64,000 bases of DNA, taken from contig NZ_AP024883.1 in NCBI RefSeq assembly GCF_024346955.1, positions 2,108,001 to 2,172,000 of the forward strand, read 5' to 3'. Positions within the stretch are counted from its first letter, which is position 1; each line of letters starts with the position of its first letter. The DNA comes from Vibrio mangrovi (GTDB lineage: Bacteria > Pseudomonadota > Gammaproteobacteria > Enterobacterales > Vibrionaceae). This document shows, in pieces, positions 25,094 through 35,820 of this stretch. The notes beneath the pieces were generated by a model. That model made no database searches, was not told the DNA's origin, and saw only the letters and a program-made list of their open reading frames with translations. A program made the position numbers and the translations under genes.

Positions 25094-26104
25094 TTAAATA
25101 TTCGGTTTAACCGTTAGATTAATATTTTTCAGCCTATTAACAACATCTGGATCATCTTTCGGTAAAGGGAAAGATGGTACCTGAGCAACCGCCCGCTGTG
25201 TTGCGGCACACACAGCCGAATCTCCACTTAAGACTTTCAGGCTCCCGACAATTGCACCACTTCCCGTAGGAATGAAATGCAAGTTGACCCGGCAATTTTT
25301 ACCTTTAAAAGTGTCTTCCAGCCTTAGATTCTGTTCAATTAGCTGTCTATATATCTGACCGTAACGATTCGCTTCACTTTCAATATACTGACTCCGGGCA
25401 CTACTGTTCTGTTGTTCTTCAGTCTGCAAACCGGAAAAAATATCATTCAGGGCCGCTTCCTGCTGTTTTCTTTCTTTCTCTAATTTTTCCAGACGCGCTT
25501 TCTCTTTACGTGCTTTCTCAGCAGCCTGTTTCGCTGCTTTCTCTTTCGCCAAACGTTCCTGTTCCGCTTTCTGAGCTGCTTCCCGCTCTTTTCTGGCTTT
25601 TTCTGCTGCCAGTTTAGCGGCTTTTTCACGGGCAACCCGTTCCTGCTCTGCTTTCGCTATCGCGGCTTCTTTTGCTTTTCTGGCAGCCTCAGCTTTTGCA
25701 GCACGCTGTTCCTCAGCGATTCGCTCCTGCTCTTTTTTCTTACGTTGCTGTTCGGCTTCTCTGGCAGCTTTTGCATCTCTCGCCTGTTGCTCTTTCAACT
25801 GCCGGATTCGTTCTTCCTCATCCCTGCGACTCTGTTCAAGGCGCTCGCTTTCACGACGTAATCGATCCAGACGTTCCTGCTCTTTCCGCGCAGCAGCTTC
25901 CCGGGTTGCCTTAATCTGCTGGGCTTGTTGGTGCACCAATGCAGGATCAATGACAACCGCCTGAACCATATTACCGACCGGGTGTGGTTTTTCCTGATAA
26001 AACTGTCCCCCCCAGATCAACACTCCAATCAAAACCACATGAAGCACGATTGAAATGATAAGTGGTGCGGTAAAACCTGACAGCTTTTCTTCTCTCTTTT
26101 TCAT
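25094..26104 (-). CDS. tolA: Energy-transducing envelope protein TolA
   Basis: 336 residues. Domain I: one transmembrane helix near residues 12-35 with the SxxxH-type helix that contacts TolQR. Domain II: a long charged helix (~60-230) built of Ala/Lys/Glu/Arg-rich repeats (AEQERxAKEKAAK and similar). Domain III: a compact C-terminal domain (~245-336) with two cysteines (KNCRVNL, SAVCAATQ) and the FPLPKDDPDVV segment. It spans the periplasm and transmits the proton-driven signal from TolQR to TolB/Pal. 14 nt after tolR. Confidence 0.96.
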   Translation of the reverse strand: MKKREEKLSGFTAPLIISIVLHVVLIGVLIWGGQFYQEKPHPVGNMVQAVVIDPALVHQQAQQIKATREAAARKEQERLDRLRRESERLEQSRRDEEERIRQLKEQQARDAKAAREAEQQRKKKEQERIAEEQRAAKAEAARKAKEAAIAKAEQERVAREKAAKLAAEKARKEREAAQKAEQERLAKEKAAKQAAEKARKEKARLEKLEKERKQQEAALNDIFSGLQTEEQQNSSARSQYIESEANRYGQIYRQLIEQNLRLEDTFKGKNCRVNLHFIPTGSGAIVGSLKVLSGDSAVCAATQRAVAQVPSFPLPKDDPDVVNRLKNINLTVKPNI

Positions 26105-26118
26105 GAAGGTTATATTGC

Positions 26119-26559
26119 TTATTCCCTGATATCTGTTAACAAACCAACCTTGGGGATGCCGGCTTTGCTCAGCTCATCCAGTACGCGCACAATTTGTGCG
26201 TAAGGACTTGTCGCCTCACCACCGACTGCTACAGGTGAGCCGGGATGCAAACTCAGCTCAGCTTTCACCAGAACAATCGCATCCTGCAAAGATAATCCCC
26301 GTTTAAAAGGTTCATTATTAATACTCACACCAAGGCCGCCTTCTTTATTGATTTCCACAATAATGAAGCCACCATCATCTCCCGCCAGTTCAGATGCAGG
26401 CTTAGCCGTTTCTGTTTTTGGCAGTTCAACATCCACACCCTGAGTGATAAAAGGGGATGTCACCATAAAAATGATTAACAGGACCAACATCACATCGATA
26501 TAGGGCACCACATTAATTTCTGCGGTCATTTTACGTTTTTTTGGTTGGTAACCCGCCAT
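26119..26559 (-). CDS. tolR: Tol-Pal protein TolR
   Basis: 146 residues. One N-terminal transmembrane helix (NVVPYIDVMLVLLIIFMVT, ~17-37) containing the essential Asp of the ExbD/TolR family (Asp23 in YIDVMLVLL), then a periplasmic dimerisation domain. TolR with TolQ forms the proton-driven stator that energises TolA. It begins 5 nt after tolQ ends. Confidence 0.97.
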   Translation of the reverse strand: MAGYQPKKRKMTAEINVVPYIDVMLVLLIIFMVTSPFITQGVDVELPKTETAKPASELAGDDGGFIIVEINKEGGLGVSINNEPFKRGLSLQDAIVLVKAELSLHPGSPVAVGGEATSPYAQIVRVLDELSKAGIPKVGLLTDIRE

Positions 26560-26564
26560 ACAGC

Positions 26565-27254
26565 TTACTCCCTACCCGCCATGGCCTGACGATGGAGAAT
26601 ACTGTGAAACTCCTCGGAGAAAGTTGCGTAATTTGTTTCGAGTTTACCGACGATTGTCGTCAGTCGGTTATATGCCATAACTGCCGGAATCGCAGCAAAT
26701 AATCCCATCGCAGTTGCGACAAGTGCTTCAGCAATCCCCGGCGCAACCATCGATAACGTCGCCTGCTTCACCGCACCTAAAGCAATAAAAGCGTGCATAA
26801 TTCCCCATACCGTGCCGAAAAGACCGATGTAAGGACTAATAGAACCGACTGTTGCCAGAAACGGCAGATGAGTTTCCAGAGATTCGACCTCACGGGAAAC
26901 GGCAACTCGCATGGCCCGAGCCGTACCATCCATCACAAAATTGGCTTCAGAAGCATGATTCTTTCTTAACCGGGCGAATTCAGTAAAACCAGAATAGAAA
27001 ATTTCTTCACTGCCGCTCAGTTGATCTTTTCTCTTCTTCACTTCCTGATACAAAACCGTTAAATCCGTACCAGACCAAAAGCGATCCTCAAATGAAGCTG
27101 CCTGCTTTTCAGCAGTCGACAACGCTTTCGTTCTTTTAAAAATCATCGCCCAAGACATCACTGACATGCCTAAAAGGATCATCATCACCAGTTTGACCAG
27201 AAAGCTGGCCTGTAAAAAAAGATCAAGTATCGAAATTTCAGCACTCACAGTCAC
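26565..27254 (-). CDS. tolQ: Tol-Pal protein TolQ
   Basis: 229 residues of the ExbB/TolQ/MotA family with three transmembrane helices (~16-36, ~137-157, ~170-192) and a large cytoplasmic loop. The channel segment [17 protein letters not shown] and the [22 protein letters not shown] region are typical. TolQ pentamers surround the TolR dimer. Its ATG overlaps the ybgC stop by 4 nt, showing translational coupling. Confidence 0.97.
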   Translation of the reverse strand: MTVSAEISILDLFLQASFLVKLVMMILLGMSVMSWAMIFKRTKALSTAEKQAASFEDRFWSGTDLTVLYQEVKKRKDQLSGSEEIFYSGFTEFARLRKNHASEANFVMDGTARAMRVAVSREVESLETHLPFLATVGSISPYIGLFGTVWGIMHAFIALGAVKQATLSMVAPGIAEALVATAMGLFAAIPAVMAYNRLTTIVGKLETNYATFSEEFHSILHRQAMAGRE

Positions 27255-27658
27255 TTCTCCGAAAATACCGCGTCGGGAATTCCCTGGGGTTTCATTTTTT
27301 GCGTGTCAATACATGCTACCTTAACTATTGCTCGACACAATACCTCATGATCAGGATTAACCAGCTCCTGACAAAATACTAAAGAAGCCTTTTTTTTCTC
27401 TATTAGCCGGGTCAGAACTTCTAAATGTTCATCCAGACGCGCACCTTTCAGAAAATCAATCTCCATGCTTCGGACCACAAAGCCGATACTTTGTTCCAGT
27501 AAATCTCGCTGGCATATCCCCTGCTCTCTGAGCATTTCTGTCCGTGCACGTTCAAAAAATTTAAGATAGTTTGAATGGTATACAACACCACCGGCATCGG
27601 TGTCTTCATAATAGATAGTGACAGGTAACCGAGAAGAAGCTGATTTAGAATGATGCAC
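27251..27658 (-). CDS. ybgC: Acyl-CoA thioesterase YbgC
   Basis: 135 residues, one hotdog fold. The 4-hydroxybenzoyl-CoA-thioesterase motif [20 protein letters not shown] is present with Asp21 as the presumed catalytic acid and the conserved His28. YbgC hydrolyses short acyl-CoA and has been tied to phospholipid metabolism; it heads the tol-pal operon here as in E. coli and overlaps tolQ by 4 nt. Start ATG at 27658. Confidence 0.95.
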   Translation of the reverse strand: MHHSKSASSRLPVTIYYEDTDAGGVVYHSNYLKFFERARTEMLREQGICQRDLLEQSIGFVVRSMEIDFLKGARLDEHLEVLTRLIEKKKASLVFCQELVNPDHEVLCRAIVKVACIDTQKMKPQGIPDAVFSEK

Positions 27659-27752
27659 TTAACGTCCCCAACTGATTCGCATAAGAGCCTACTATAACGC
27701 AACTCAAAGGCTTTCGCATGAACGAGACGACATGAATTTTTAATTTTCGGAC

Positions 27753-27779
27753 AAAAAACGCAGCCAATGGCTGCGTTTT
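27753..27779 (-). terminator. Terminator of the cyd operon
   Basis: AAAACGCAGCC and GGCTGCGTTTT form a stem with a 3-nt loop, followed on minus by TTTTTTGT, 34 nt past the ybgE stop. It separates cydABX-ybgE from ybgC. Confidence 0.85.
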
Positions 27780-27812
27780 CTTTGCTGAGGTTAAATATTG
27801 GTAATTTTTTAT

Positions 27813-28115
27813 TCAAATAATTCGGATCAGACTAAAATAAACCAATACGCAACCAGAGAGATAAGGTGTAAATATAATCTGCCAGAACCATCGTCTCGGT
27901 TTGAAACCGATCCCGAAAATCATACTGGAGCAGATAGCCCAGATAAGCAAAACTACAATTACAAAATTGAAACCGCCAATCGTCTCTGCGTAGACCTGTG
28001 GATTCCACATCAATAATGCAACATGGTAGAAAGCAACGCCCATCAATAATATTCGCCAGAGAATATGATCAACCGGGCGATGCCACTGCTCAACTAAGGC
28101 AGAAAAATCACTCAC
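27813..28115 (-). CDS. ybgE: Cyd operon protein YbgE
   Basis: 100 residues, with two or three hydrophobic helices (HILWRILLMGVAFYHVALLMW, FVIVVLLIWAICSSMIFGIG, IIFTPYLSGCVLVYFSL). Starts with GTG at 28115, whose codons overlap the cydX stop (GAGTGATTTT). YbgE is a small conserved membrane protein of the cyd operon with no firm function; it is needed for neither oxidase subunit in a clear way. The position after cydX is standard in gammaproteobacteria. Confidence 0.9.
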   Translation of the reverse strand: MSDFSALVEQWHRPVDHILWRILLMGVAFYHVALLMWNPQVYAETIGGFNFVIVVLLIWAICSSMIFGIGFKPRRWFWQIIFTPYLSGCVLVYFSLIRII

Positions 28116-28215
28116 TATCTTTATCCATCATCTCGCTATGTTCCAGCCATAACGCATTGATGATACCGAAAGAGCAAGCCAGTAAAACACCCAGAATCCA
28201 TGCAAAATACCACAT
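28108..28215 (-). CDS. cydX: Cytochrome bd small subunit CydX (YbgT)
   Basis: 35 residues, too short for most gene finders: starts MWYFAWILGVLLACSFGI and continues with NALWLEHSEMMDKDSE. One transmembrane helix with the highly conserved MWYFAWILG start. CydX is an accessory subunit that stabilises the heme environment of cytochrome bd-I. AGGAG is 7 nt before the ATG. It lies 14 nt after cydB and overlaps ybgE. Confidence 0.95.
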   Translation of the reverse strand: MWYFAWILGVLLACSFGIINALWLEHSEMMDKDSE

Positions 28216-28229
28216 AACTTAGCTCCTCA

Positions 28230-29363
28230 TTAGTAAAGTGAATTTTTGTTGTCTTCAACATACTTATTGTTCAGGCGACCAAACATTTTGTAGTACGTCC
28301 AGCAGGTATAGCACAGAATAATCGGCACCATAACTACCGCGACACCGGTCATCAGTTTCAGAGTCAGTTCACTGGATGTTGAATCCCACATCGTCAGACT
28401 ATGACTTGGCGCCATGCTTGAAGGCATGATGAATGGGAACATTGCAAAACCGGCAGTGAAGATGATTCCTGCATTGGTCAGACTGGAAGCAATAAATGCA
28501 ATGCCACCTTTTTCCATCCGGGATGCCAGTACAGCAATCAATGGCATAGCAACACCAAGAATCGGAGCCAGCCACAATAATGGATAGTTATTAAAGTTTG
28601 CCATCCAGGCACCAGCTTCGCGGGTCACTTCTTTATTCAGCGGATTTGATGCAGCCAGATGGTCCATCGTACTAGTGATCACATAACCATCAATATGTTG
28701 TACCCAGAAACCAGCAGCAACAAAAGCAACAGCGACAAGGATACCACATAGCTGAGCAACACCACGGGCACGTGCATGAACAGCATCAGAAGTTTTCATC
28801 TGTAACCAGGAAGCACCCTGAAGAACAAACATCAGCACACTGACCAGTCCACACAGAATGCCAAATGGGTTAAGCAGACCAAAGAATGAACCATGATATC
28901 TTGGCATTAAGAACTCATTCAGCTCAAAAGGAACACCCTGTAACAAGTTACCGAATGCAACACCAATAATTAATGGTGGTACAAATCCACTGATAGAAAT
29001 ACAGATATCCCAGATATTCCGCCATTTGGTATCTTCAATCTTTGAACGGTAATCCAGACCGATAGGTCTTAACCACAAAGCCGCCAATGTAACAACCATC
29101 GCCAGGTAAAAGCCTGAAAAGGAGGTCGCATAAACCAAAGGCCACGCAGCAAATAATGCACCACCAGCAGTAATCAGCCAAACCTGATTACCGTCCCAGT
29201 GAGGTGCGATCGAGTTAATCATAACCCGGCGTTCTGTGTCATTTTTACCGATGACTGGTACCAAAGCACCGACACCCATATCGAATCCATCTGCAATAGC
29301 GAAGCCGACAAACAGCACACCAATCAGGACCCACCATACAAATCGTAAGATTTCGTAATCCAT
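28230..29363 (-). CDS. cydB: Cytochrome bd oxidase subunit II
   Basis: 377 residues, about eight to nine transmembrane helices. The start MDYEILRFVWWVLIGVLFVG and then FAIADGFDMGVG is the family's N-terminus, including the conserved Asp of DGFDMG, and 'HWDGNQVWLITAGGALFAAWP' follows. CydB partners CydA in the quinol oxidase used at low oxygen. 18 nt downstream of cydA. The length is typical (379 in E. coli). Confidence 0.97.
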   Translation of the reverse strand: MDYEILRFVWWVLIGVLFVGFAIADGFDMGVGALVPVIGKNDTERRVMINSIAPHWDGNQVWLITAGGALFAAWPLVYATSFSGFYLAMVVTLAALWLRPIGLDYRSKIEDTKWRNIWDICISISGFVPPLIIGVAFGNLLQGVPFELNEFLMPRYHGSFFGLLNPFGILCGLVSVLMFVLQGASWLQMKTSDAVHARARGVAQLCGILVAVAFVAAGFWVQHIDGYVITSTMDHLAASNPLNKEVTREAGAWMANFNNYPLLWLAPILGVAMPLIAVLASRMEKGGIAFIASSLTNAGIIFTAGFAMFPFIMPSSMAPSHSLTMWDSTSSELTLKLMTGVAVVMVPIILCYTCWTYYKMFGRLNNKYVEDNKNSLY

Positions 29364-29381
29364 AATATTCTTCTCCTCGCC

Positions 29382-30965
29382 TTAAGCTTCTACCTGGCGG
29401 TTAACTTGATCTGTTGCTGAAGTTCCATTTTCAAAATGGTAACGACCGGTTTTCAGGCTACTTGGGCCTTTCCGGGCAAATTTCACCATTAGATAAACTT
29501 CGGCAACAAGGAACGCCGTATACAATGCAAGAATTGCAAGAAGGGAAATCACCAATTCGCTGGTACTCAATGCAGAATTCGCAATATTCACAGGCAGGAT
29601 TTCACCGACAGCCCATGGTTGACGTCCATATTCCGCAACAAACCAACCAGCTTCAACACCGATCCATGGCAGAGGAATACTGTAAAGTGCAGCTTTCAGA
29701 ATCCAGTTTTTCTGTTCGATCTTCTGACGACAGGTCTGAATAAATGCCGCAATAAAGACAACCAGCATAATCACACCACAGGCAACCATAATCCGGAAGG
29801 ACCAGAACAATGGCCAGACAGTTGGGAGTGAGTCATCGGCAGCCGCCTGAATCTGTTCTTCAGATGCATCTGCGACATTGTCGGTATAGCGCTTCAAGAG
29901 CATGCCGTATCCCAGATCTGCTTTCACTTCATCAAAGGCATCACGGTTCATTTCAGACGTATCACCGGAACGTAGCTTCTGGAGAAGTTCATAAGCATAC
30001 ATACCATTACGGATACGCTCGATGTGTTCTTCCCGCAAATCGCTTAATCCTTTTACTGGTGTATCCAGTGAGCGTGTTGCAATAATTCCCATAACATAAG
30101 GAATTTTAATTGCAAAATCAGTGTGCATCGTTTCCTGATTCGGGAAACCAAACAGTGTAAATGAAGCTGGTGCTTCTTCGGTATGCCATTCAGCTTCGAT
30201 CGCAGCAAGTTTTGCTTTCTGAACATCACCCAGCTCATAGCCTGACTCATCACCCAAAACGATGACAGAAAGAACCGCAGCCATACCAAATGATGCAGCA
30301 ATAGCAAATGAACGACGGGCAAAAGGAATATCCCGGCCTTTTAGCAGGTAATAAGCACTCACACCGAGAATGAACATAGCACCGGTGACATAGCCGGATG
30401 CAACCGTGTGAACAAATTTCACCTGAGCTACAGGGTTAAGAACAACTTCAGCAAAACTCACCATCTCCATTCGCATGGTTTCGAAGTTGAAATCAGAACC
30501 AACCGGATTTTGCATCCAGCCGTTTGCTACCAGGATCCAAAGTGCGGAGAAATTAGAACCCAATGCAACCAACCAGGTTGTTACCAAGTGTTGACGTTTG
30601 GAAAGTCGATCCCATCCGAAGAAGAACAAACCGACAAATGTAGACTCAAGGAAGAAAGCTACCAGCGCTTCGATGGCAAGAGGTGCACCAAAAATGTCAC
30701 CAACGTAGTGCGAGTAGTACGACCAGTTTGTACCAAACTGAAACTCCATTGTTAGCCCTGTCGCAACGCCCAGAGCAAAGTTAATACCGAACAGCTTACC
30801 CCAGAATTTTGTCATATCCTTGTAGATTTGCTTATCGGTCATCACATAAAGTGACTCCATGATAGCGAGTAAAAACGTCATCCCTAGAGTCAGTGGAACA
30901 AACAGAAAGTGATACATCGCTGTAAGCGCGAACTGCAACCGCGATAGATCAACTATGTCAATCAT
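29382..30965 (-). CDS. cydA: Cytochrome bd oxidase subunit I
   Basis: 527 residues from the ATG at 30965, which has AGGAG 5 nt upstream; an earlier ATG at 30998 would add 11 non-conserved residues. The start [20 protein letters not shown] places heme-b595 ligand His19 as in E. coli. Further along are the conserved '[22 protein letters not shown]' region, the '[17 protein letters not shown]' segment with the heme-b558 His, and the Q-loop around residues 250-330. It reduces oxygen with ubiquinol at high affinity and contributes to oxidative and nitrosative stress resistance. Heads cydABX-ybgE. Confidence 0.97.
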   Translation of the reverse strand: MIDIVDLSRLQFALTAMYHFLFVPLTLGMTFLLAIMESLYVMTDKQIYKDMTKFWGKLFGINFALGVATGLTMEFQFGTNWSYYSHYVGDIFGAPLAIEALVAFFLESTFVGLFFFGWDRLSKRQHLVTTWLVALGSNFSALWILVANGWMQNPVGSDFNFETMRMEMVSFAEVVLNPVAQVKFVHTVASGYVTGAMFILGVSAYYLLKGRDIPFARRSFAIAASFGMAAVLSVIVLGDESGYELGDVQKAKLAAIEAEWHTEEAPASFTLFGFPNQETMHTDFAIKIPYVMGIIATRSLDTPVKGLSDLREEHIERIRNGMYAYELLQKLRSGDTSEMNRDAFDEVKADLGYGMLLKRYTDNVADASEEQIQAAADDSLPTVWPLFWSFRIMVACGVIMLVVFIAAFIQTCRQKIEQKNWILKAALYSIPLPWIGVEAGWFVAEYGRQPWAVGEILPVNIANSALSTSELVISLLAILALYTAFLVAEVYLMVKFARKGPSSLKTGRYHFENGTSATDQVNRQVEA

Positions 30966-31179
30966 GATAACTCCTTTGTGTCGGCTGAAAGACACCACTC
31001 AGATTAAAGCAACCAAATTTTATCAATTCATACCTGTCAAAAAATTATAGAAAAGCAGAATATTTGTTACATCAACGTGTATTTTTCTTTGATCAAATAT
31101 TAATCAAGCAAAATACATATTGCCAAAATACTACTGTCAAATAACTGAGCTTTCAAAGAGTTTGTCTACAGGTCACGTC

Positions 31180-31193
31180 TTGATTTAGATCAA
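31180..31193. promoter_or_regulatory. FNR-type site upstream of cydA
   Basis: TTGATTTAGATCAA is an exact TTGAT-N4-ATCAA FNR consensus, 215 bp upstream of the cydA ATG. FNR usually represses cyd under strict anaerobiosis, with ArcA activating in microaerobiosis. Confidence 0.6.
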
Positions 31194-31229
31194 GTTTTAC
31201 ACACGACAAACCAGTAAAAAAACAACAAA

Positions 31230-31243
31230 ATGATTAAGATCAA
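31230..31243. promoter_or_regulatory. Second FNR-like site upstream of cydA
   Basis: ATGATTAAGATCAA matches the FNR palindrome with one deviation and lies 37 bp (one-edge spacing) from the first site. Confidence 0.4.
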
Positions 31244-31422
31244 AATAAGGAGGAGTTAATTGATGTTTTTTTGTAATAAATAGATTTTGTTTACCCAATA
31301 AACACACAAATAATTAACATTAATACTAAGTTAGTAATCTATTTGCTACCTAATAAATTTCCATAAATGAGAGACTTATCACAAATGGAAATCCGTTTAT
31401 CTATCTATTTATATGCAAAAAA

Positions 31423-32427
31423 TTATTTTTCGAAACCGAAATGAAGGTAAGCCCGTTCCGTAGCAATACGACCTCTGGGAGTTCGCTGTAAATAACCCTG
31501 CTGAATCAAATAGGGTTCAATTACATCTTCTATTGTATCTTTTTCTTCACCAATTGCAGCTGCAAGATTATCTAAACCAACCGGACCTCCGGAAAATTTT
31601 TCAATAATCGTGATCAACAGCTTACGATCCATAAAATCAAAGCCCTGAACATCGACATCAAGCATATTTAATGCACTATCTGCAGTTCCGGAACAAATAT
31701 TACCGTCCCCTTTGACTTCCGCATAATCTCTGACTCTTCGCAGCAATCGGTTCGCAATCCGCGGGGTTCCTCTGGAGCGGCGGGCAACTTCCAACGCACC
31801 TTCAGGTTCAATGGAAAGAGACAGACACTCAGCACTTCTCTGTACGATATTCTGCAAATCACGGACCTGATAATACTCCAACCTCTGCACGATCCCGAAA
31901 CGGTCCCGAAGCGGAGAAGTCAGAGAACCGGCACGGGTCGTCGCACCAATGAGTGTAAAAGGCGGCAAATCAATTTTGATCGAGCGAGCTGCCGGTCCTT
32001 CTCCAATCATAATATCCAACTGATAATCTTCCATTGCCGGATAAAGTACCTCTTCAACAACCGGACTTAATCGGTGGATCTCGTCAATAAACAGAACATC
32101 ATTTTCTTCAAGGTTGGTTAACAGGGCAGCTAAATCTCCGGCTTTCTCCAGTACCGGCCCGGATGTTGTCCGGATATTAACCCCCATTTCATTGGCAACA
32201 ATATTAGCTAATGTCGTTTTCCCCAGCCCCGGCGGACCAAAAATCAATAGATGATCCAGAGCTTCACTACGACGCTGTGCAGCCTGAATAAATATTTCCA
32301 TCTGATTGCGCACATGATCCTGCCCCTGATAATCAGCCAGAAGTTTAGGGCGAATAGCGCGATCAATCACTTCATCATCTTTGAAAGGTGTACCTACCGG
32401 CGTAACAAAACGATCCGCTTCAATCAT
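31423..32427 (-). CDS. ruvB: Holliday junction DNA helicase RuvB
   Basis: 334 residues. AAA+ core with Walker [10 protein letters not shown], Walker [10 protein letters not shown] and arginine-finger/sensor region '[18 protein letters not shown]', then a winged-helix C-terminal domain ending in RTPRGR. RuvB motors drive branch migration with RuvA. ATG overlaps the ruvA stop by 4 nt. Order ruvC-ruvA-ruvB. Confidence 0.98.
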   Translation of the reverse strand: MIEADRFVTPVGTPFKDDEVIDRAIRPKLLADYQGQDHVRNQMEIFIQAAQRRSEALDHLLIFGPPGLGKTTLANIVANEMGVNIRTTSGPVLEKAGDLAALLTNLEENDVLFIDEIHRLSPVVEEVLYPAMEDYQLDIMIGEGPAARSIKIDLPPFTLIGATTRAGSLTSPLRDRFGIVQRLEYYQVRDLQNIVQRSAECLSLSIEPEGALEVARRSRGTPRIANRLLRRVRDYAEVKGDGNICSGTADSALNMLDVDVQGFDFMDRKLLITIIEKFSGGPVGLDNLAAAIGEEKDTIEDVIEPYLIQQGYLQRTPRGRIATERAYLHFGFEK

Positions 32428-33041
32428 ACCATCGCTCTCAGTGCTTCTTTAATCAGGGCTTCACTACTCATATCCGGCTGGGCAACCTGAGCAACTATTT
32501 TTGAAGCTTGCTGAGGTTTATAACCAAGTGCCAAGAGCGCACTTACTGCCTCTTCTTCTGCATGACTGGCTGAATTTTGCGGATGGCTCGGAGCTGAATC
32601 CTGCACCAGTTCAAACTCATGAATTTCTGAAGTCGAAAAAGATGCCAGACGGTCTTTCATTTCAACGACCAGACGCTCTGCCGTTTTCTTGCCGACACCC
32701 GGTAATTTAACCAACATTGAAACATCTTCACGTTTGACACACTCAACAAACTGACTGGCTGTCATTCCGGACAGAATTGCCAAACCAAGTTTCGGACCGA
32801 CGCCATTCGCTTTGATGACTTCTCTGAACAAGGCTCGCTCCGCTTTCGAGTTAAAACCATACAGCAGTTGTGCATCTTCCCGGACAACAAAATGCGTATA
32901 GATAACCGCTTCCTGTTCCAGTTCGGGTAATTCATAAAAGCAACTCATCGGCATCTGAACTTCATAGCCGATTCCACCCACTTCAATCAATACTTCCGGT
33001 GGCTGCTTTTCCAGCAGAGTTCCTCTAAGACGTCCAATCAC
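32424..33041 (-). CDS. ruvA: Holliday junction branch-migration protein RuvA
   Basis: 205 residues from the GTG at 33041 ([15 protein letters not shown]), which has AAAGGAAA upstream; a longer in-frame reading to 33173 would overlap ruvC and adds unconserved residues. OB-fold N-terminal domain, tandem helix-hairpin-helix ([12 protein letters not shown]) near 108-122, and a C-terminal UBA-like domain ([17 protein letters not shown]) that controls RuvB. It binds four-way junctions. Confidence 0.96.
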   Translation of the reverse strand: MIGRLRGTLLEKQPPEVLIEVGGIGYEVQMPMSCFYELPELEQEAVIYTHFVVREDAQLLYGFNSKAERALFREVIKANGVGPKLGLAILSGMTASQFVECVKREDVSMLVKLPGVGKKTAERLVVEMKDRLASFSTSEIHEFELVQDSAPSHPQNSASHAEEEAVSALLALGYKPQQASKIVAQVAQPDMSSEALIKEALRAMV

Positions 33042-33123
33042 GGTTTTTCCTTTTTCATATCCAGATTCTGGTTGATCATAATCAATAACTGGATAAATAG
33101 CCAGTATCCAGTTATAGCAAATT

Positions 33124-33645
33124 TTACCGATAGCGGCCTCGCCGCGCACCCTTTGCCTGTCCGGCCAGAGCAACTAACGTTTTATTGGTATTTGCATGGC
33201 AGATAGCGACACCGAGGGCGTCAGCGGCATCAGCCTGAGGCTTCGCTGGTAACTTCAACATCTGCTGGACCATATGCTGAACCTGTGTCTTATCCGCACC
33301 ACCGGTCCCGACAACAGCCTGTTTAACCAGACGGGCAGCATACTCGTAAACCGGCAGTTCCGCATTCACGGCAGCAACAATGGCACATCCACGGGCCTGA
33401 CCCAGTTTCAGGGCTGAATCGGCATTTTTCGCCATAAAGACCTGCTCTATCGCAAAAACGTCCGGTTGAAATTGCATAATCACTTCTGAAACACCGGCAT
33501 ATATCTGTTTTAAGCGTCCCGGAAGTTCTTTCTCAGTGGTTTTTATACATCCACTGCCAAGGTAAGTCAGCACTCTTCCCTGCTGACGGATAACGCCATA
33601 ACCAGTCACCCGTGATCCCGGATCAATGCCTAAGATGATCGACAT
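33124..33645 (-). CDS. ruvC: Holliday junction endonuclease RuvC
   Basis: 173 residues. Catalytic acids of the RNase H-like fold are visible: Asp7 in [13 protein letters not shown], Glu66 in [11 protein letters not shown], and the '[12 protein letters not shown]' pair near residues 138-141. It resolves junctions processed by RuvAB. Located 82 nt upstream of ruvA. Start ATG at 33645. Length as in E. coli. Confidence 0.97.
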   Translation of the reverse strand: MSIILGIDPGSRVTGYGVIRQQGRVLTYLGSGCIKTTEKELPGRLKQIYAGVSEVIMQFQPDVFAIEQVFMAKNADSALKLGQARGCAIVAAVNAELPVYEYAARLVKQAVVGTGGADKTQVQHMVQQMLKLPAKPQADAADALGVAICHANTNKTLVALAGQAKGARRGRYR

Positions 33646-33692
33646 ATTTATTGTATTGCCTTAATTCGTATAAACAAAAAGCATAGGAACAA

Positions 33693-33722
33693 AAAGGGCT
33701 TATCCATCCATAAGCCCTTTCA
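33693..33722 (-). terminator. Terminator of cysS
   Basis: AAAGGGCTTAT and ATAAGCCCTTT form an 11-bp stem with a 6-nt loop, with TTTTTG following on minus, 45 nt past the cysS stop. Confidence 0.85.
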
Positions 33723-33766
33723 AACGATAAATTCTTCTAAACAATAAGCTCAAAACTGCCCCGGAG

Positions 33767-35152
33767 TTACTTACGTCGCCAGGTTGTACCGCCCGAGCCG
33801 TCTTCCAGAATGATTCCCAGTGCAGTCAGTTTATCCCGGGCTAAATCGGCATTTGCCCAATCTTTAGCCGCCCGGGCATCATTACGCATTTTTATCAGAG
33901 ACTCAATCTCAGCGACCTCGTCTTCAGAGCCGCTCTCTCCTTGCAGAAAGCTCTCCGGAGTCTGGTACAGGATTCCGATAACACCAGCGAGTTCCTGCAT
34001 GCGAACTGCAAGTTGACTGGCTTGCTGTAGCTGATCTTCCTGCTTCAGCCGGTTGATCTCTCTGGCCATATCAAACAGGACTGAATAGGCTTCTGGTGTA
34101 TTGAAATCATCATTCATTGCAGCTTCGAAACAAGCAACAAAGTCCTCCCCACCCGAAGCTTCAACAGTTAAATCCAATCCGCGCAACGCAGTATACAAAC
34201 GCTCCAGTGCCGAACGGGCCTGCTTCAGATTCTCTTCACTATAATTCAACTGGCTGCGATAATGTCCGGACATCAGGAAATAGCGGACTGTTTCCGGATC
34301 GTAGTACGCCAACACATCCCGAATCGTAAAGAAATTCCCTAATGACTTGGACATTTTCTCTTTATCAACCATCACCATGCCACTGTGCATCCATGTATTG
34401 ACATAGGCAGTGTCATACGCACAGCAAGACTGGGCGATTTCATTCTCATGGTGAGGAAATTGCAGATCAGAGCCTCCGCCATGAATATCAAAATGTGTCC
34501 CGAGAATAGAAGAATTCATTGCGGAACATTCAATATGCCATCCCGGACGACCATCGCCCCATGGAGATTCCCAGGTTGGTTCTCCCGGTTTGGACATTTT
34601 CCACAAGACAAAATCAAGCGGGCTACGCTTCGCCGTTTCAATGTCGACACGGGCACCAGCCTGTAACTGTTCCAGATCCTGTCGGGAAAGCTTGCCATAT
34701 TCATCAAATCGGTCGACCTCAAACATGACGTCGCCGTTTTCGGCAATATAAGCAAATCCTTTATCGATCAGACGCTGAACCAGAGCAATGATTTCCTGAA
34801 TATATGCAGTCGCCCGCGGCTCGACATCAGGACGCAGTATATTTAACGCATCAAAATCAGCATACATATCCTGAATCAAACGTTCAGTGAGCGAATCACA
34901 CGACTCTCCATTTTCAGCCGCCCGACGAATAATCTTGTCGTCGATATCGGTAATATTCCGCACCAGTGTCAGGTCATATCCCAGATAACGCAGATAACGG
35001 GCCACCACATCAAATGAAACAAATGTCCTTCCGTGACCGATATGGCAGAGATCATATATAGTGACGCCACAGACATACATCCCGATTTTTCCGGCAGTAA
35101 TGGGCTTGAATTCCTCTTTTTGTCTGGTAAGTGTGTTATATATTTGTAACAT
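33767..35152 (-). CDS. cysS: Cysteinyl-tRNA synthetase
   Basis: 461 residues. Class I synthetase: zinc Cys28 in [14 protein letters not shown] motif (residues 37-40, [10 protein letters not shown]), KMSKS motif ([11 protein letters not shown], about residue 267) and the C-terminal anticodon-binding helices. It charges tRNA-Cys. Length equals E. coli CysS. Divergent from ppiB, with about 150 bp between them. Confidence 0.98.
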   Translation of the reverse strand: MLQIYNTLTRQKEEFKPITAGKIGMYVCGVTIYDLCHIGHGRTFVSFDVVARYLRYLGYDLTLVRNITDIDDKIIRRAAENGESCDSLTERLIQDMYADFDALNILRPDVEPRATAYIQEIIALVQRLIDKGFAYIAENGDVMFEVDRFDEYGKLSRQDLEQLQAGARVDIETAKRSPLDFVLWKMSKPGEPTWESPWGDGRPGWHIECSAMNSSILGTHFDIHGGGSDLQFPHHENEIAQSCCAYDTAYVNTWMHSGMVMVDKEKMSKSLGNFFTIRDVLAYYDPETVRYFLMSGHYRSQLNYSEENLKQARSALERLYTALRGLDLTVEASGGEDFVACFEAAMNDDFNTPEAYSVLFDMAREINRLKQEDQLQQASQLAVRMQELAGVIGILYQTPESFLQGESGSEDEVAEIESLIKMRNDARAAKDWANADLARDKLTALGIILEDGSGGTTWRRK

Positions 35153-35306
35153 GATCTCTATCTAAAGTTGTCGTGGTTTACAGAATGGGCCGATTATAGC
35201 AATGGTCTCGTCGTCAGGTCATCCTATTCTTTTACAGAACATTTGAATGTCGCCGAAACTACGTTAGAATCACGGTTTCTTGTACAAAAACAGAAAGGTA
35301 ATCGTG

Positions 35307-35801
35307 ATGATCACCCTGCATACAAATTTCGGCGATATCAAAATTCAGCTTCATGAGGACAAAGCTCCTGAAACCTGTGCAAACTTCCTGCAATACTGTC
35401 GTGAGAACTTCTATGACAATACCCTGTTCCACCGTGTCATTGATGGTTTTATGATTCAGGGCGGCGGAATGGCTTCCGGCATGAAAGAGAAAGCAACAAA
35501 AGCATCAATCAAAAACGAAGCGAACAACGGCCTCAGCAATAAAGTGGGAACACTGGCGATGGCCCGGACGATGGAACCTCATTCGGCCAGCTCTCAGTTT
35601 TTCATCAACGTTAATGACAATACGTTTCTGGATTTCCGTTCAGAAAGCCTTGACGGCTGGGGATACTGCGTATTTGCCGAAGTCGTTGACGGTATGGACG
35701 TAGTGAACCAGATTAAAGGCGTCAGTACCGGTTCATACGGTATGCATCAGGACGTTCCTCTCGAAGAAGTTCTGATTACCGGAACAACCATCGAAGAGTA
35801 A
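35307..35801 (+). CDS. ppiB: Peptidyl-prolyl cis-trans isomerase B (cyclophilin)
   Basis: 164 residues from the ATG at 35307 ([14 protein letters not shown]); the reading to 35280 begins with a tract of mixed residues and is not conserved. Cyclophilin motifs present: [14 protein letters not shown], the active Arg/Phe/Gln region, [15 protein letters not shown], and the C-terminal [12 protein letters not shown]. The cytosolic prolyl isomerase assists folding. Length as in E. coli. 73 nt upstream of lpxH, with a perfect hairpin between. Confidence 0.96.
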   Translation: MITLHTNFGDIKIQLHEDKAPETCANFLQYCRENFYDNTLFHRVIDGFMIQGGGMASGMKEKATKASIKNEANNGLSNKVGTLAMARTMEPHSASSQFFINVNDNTFLDFRSESLDGWGYCVFAEVVDGMDVVNQIKGVSTGSYGMHQDVPLEEVLITGTTIEE

Positions 35802-35820
35802 TACTGCCGACTCATTTCCA

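Larger units (their letters stand above)
30966..31422. other. cydA upstream region
   Basis: 457 AT-rich bases between ruvB's end and cydA. Holds the cyd promoter(s) and the FNR-type sites listed separately. Several AT-rich repeats here could bind ArcA, but I cannot define a box. No RNA gene seen. Confidence 0.5.

Noticed and set aside
25400..25900. Repetitive DNA inside tolA
   Set aside because: The repetition reflects the Ala/Lys/Glu helical domain of TolA, not a tandem DNA repeat.
27448..27816. Open frame overlapping ybgC and the cyd terminator
   Set aside because: Frame-shifted reading of ybgC and intergenic DNA; no ribosome site and no conserved wording.
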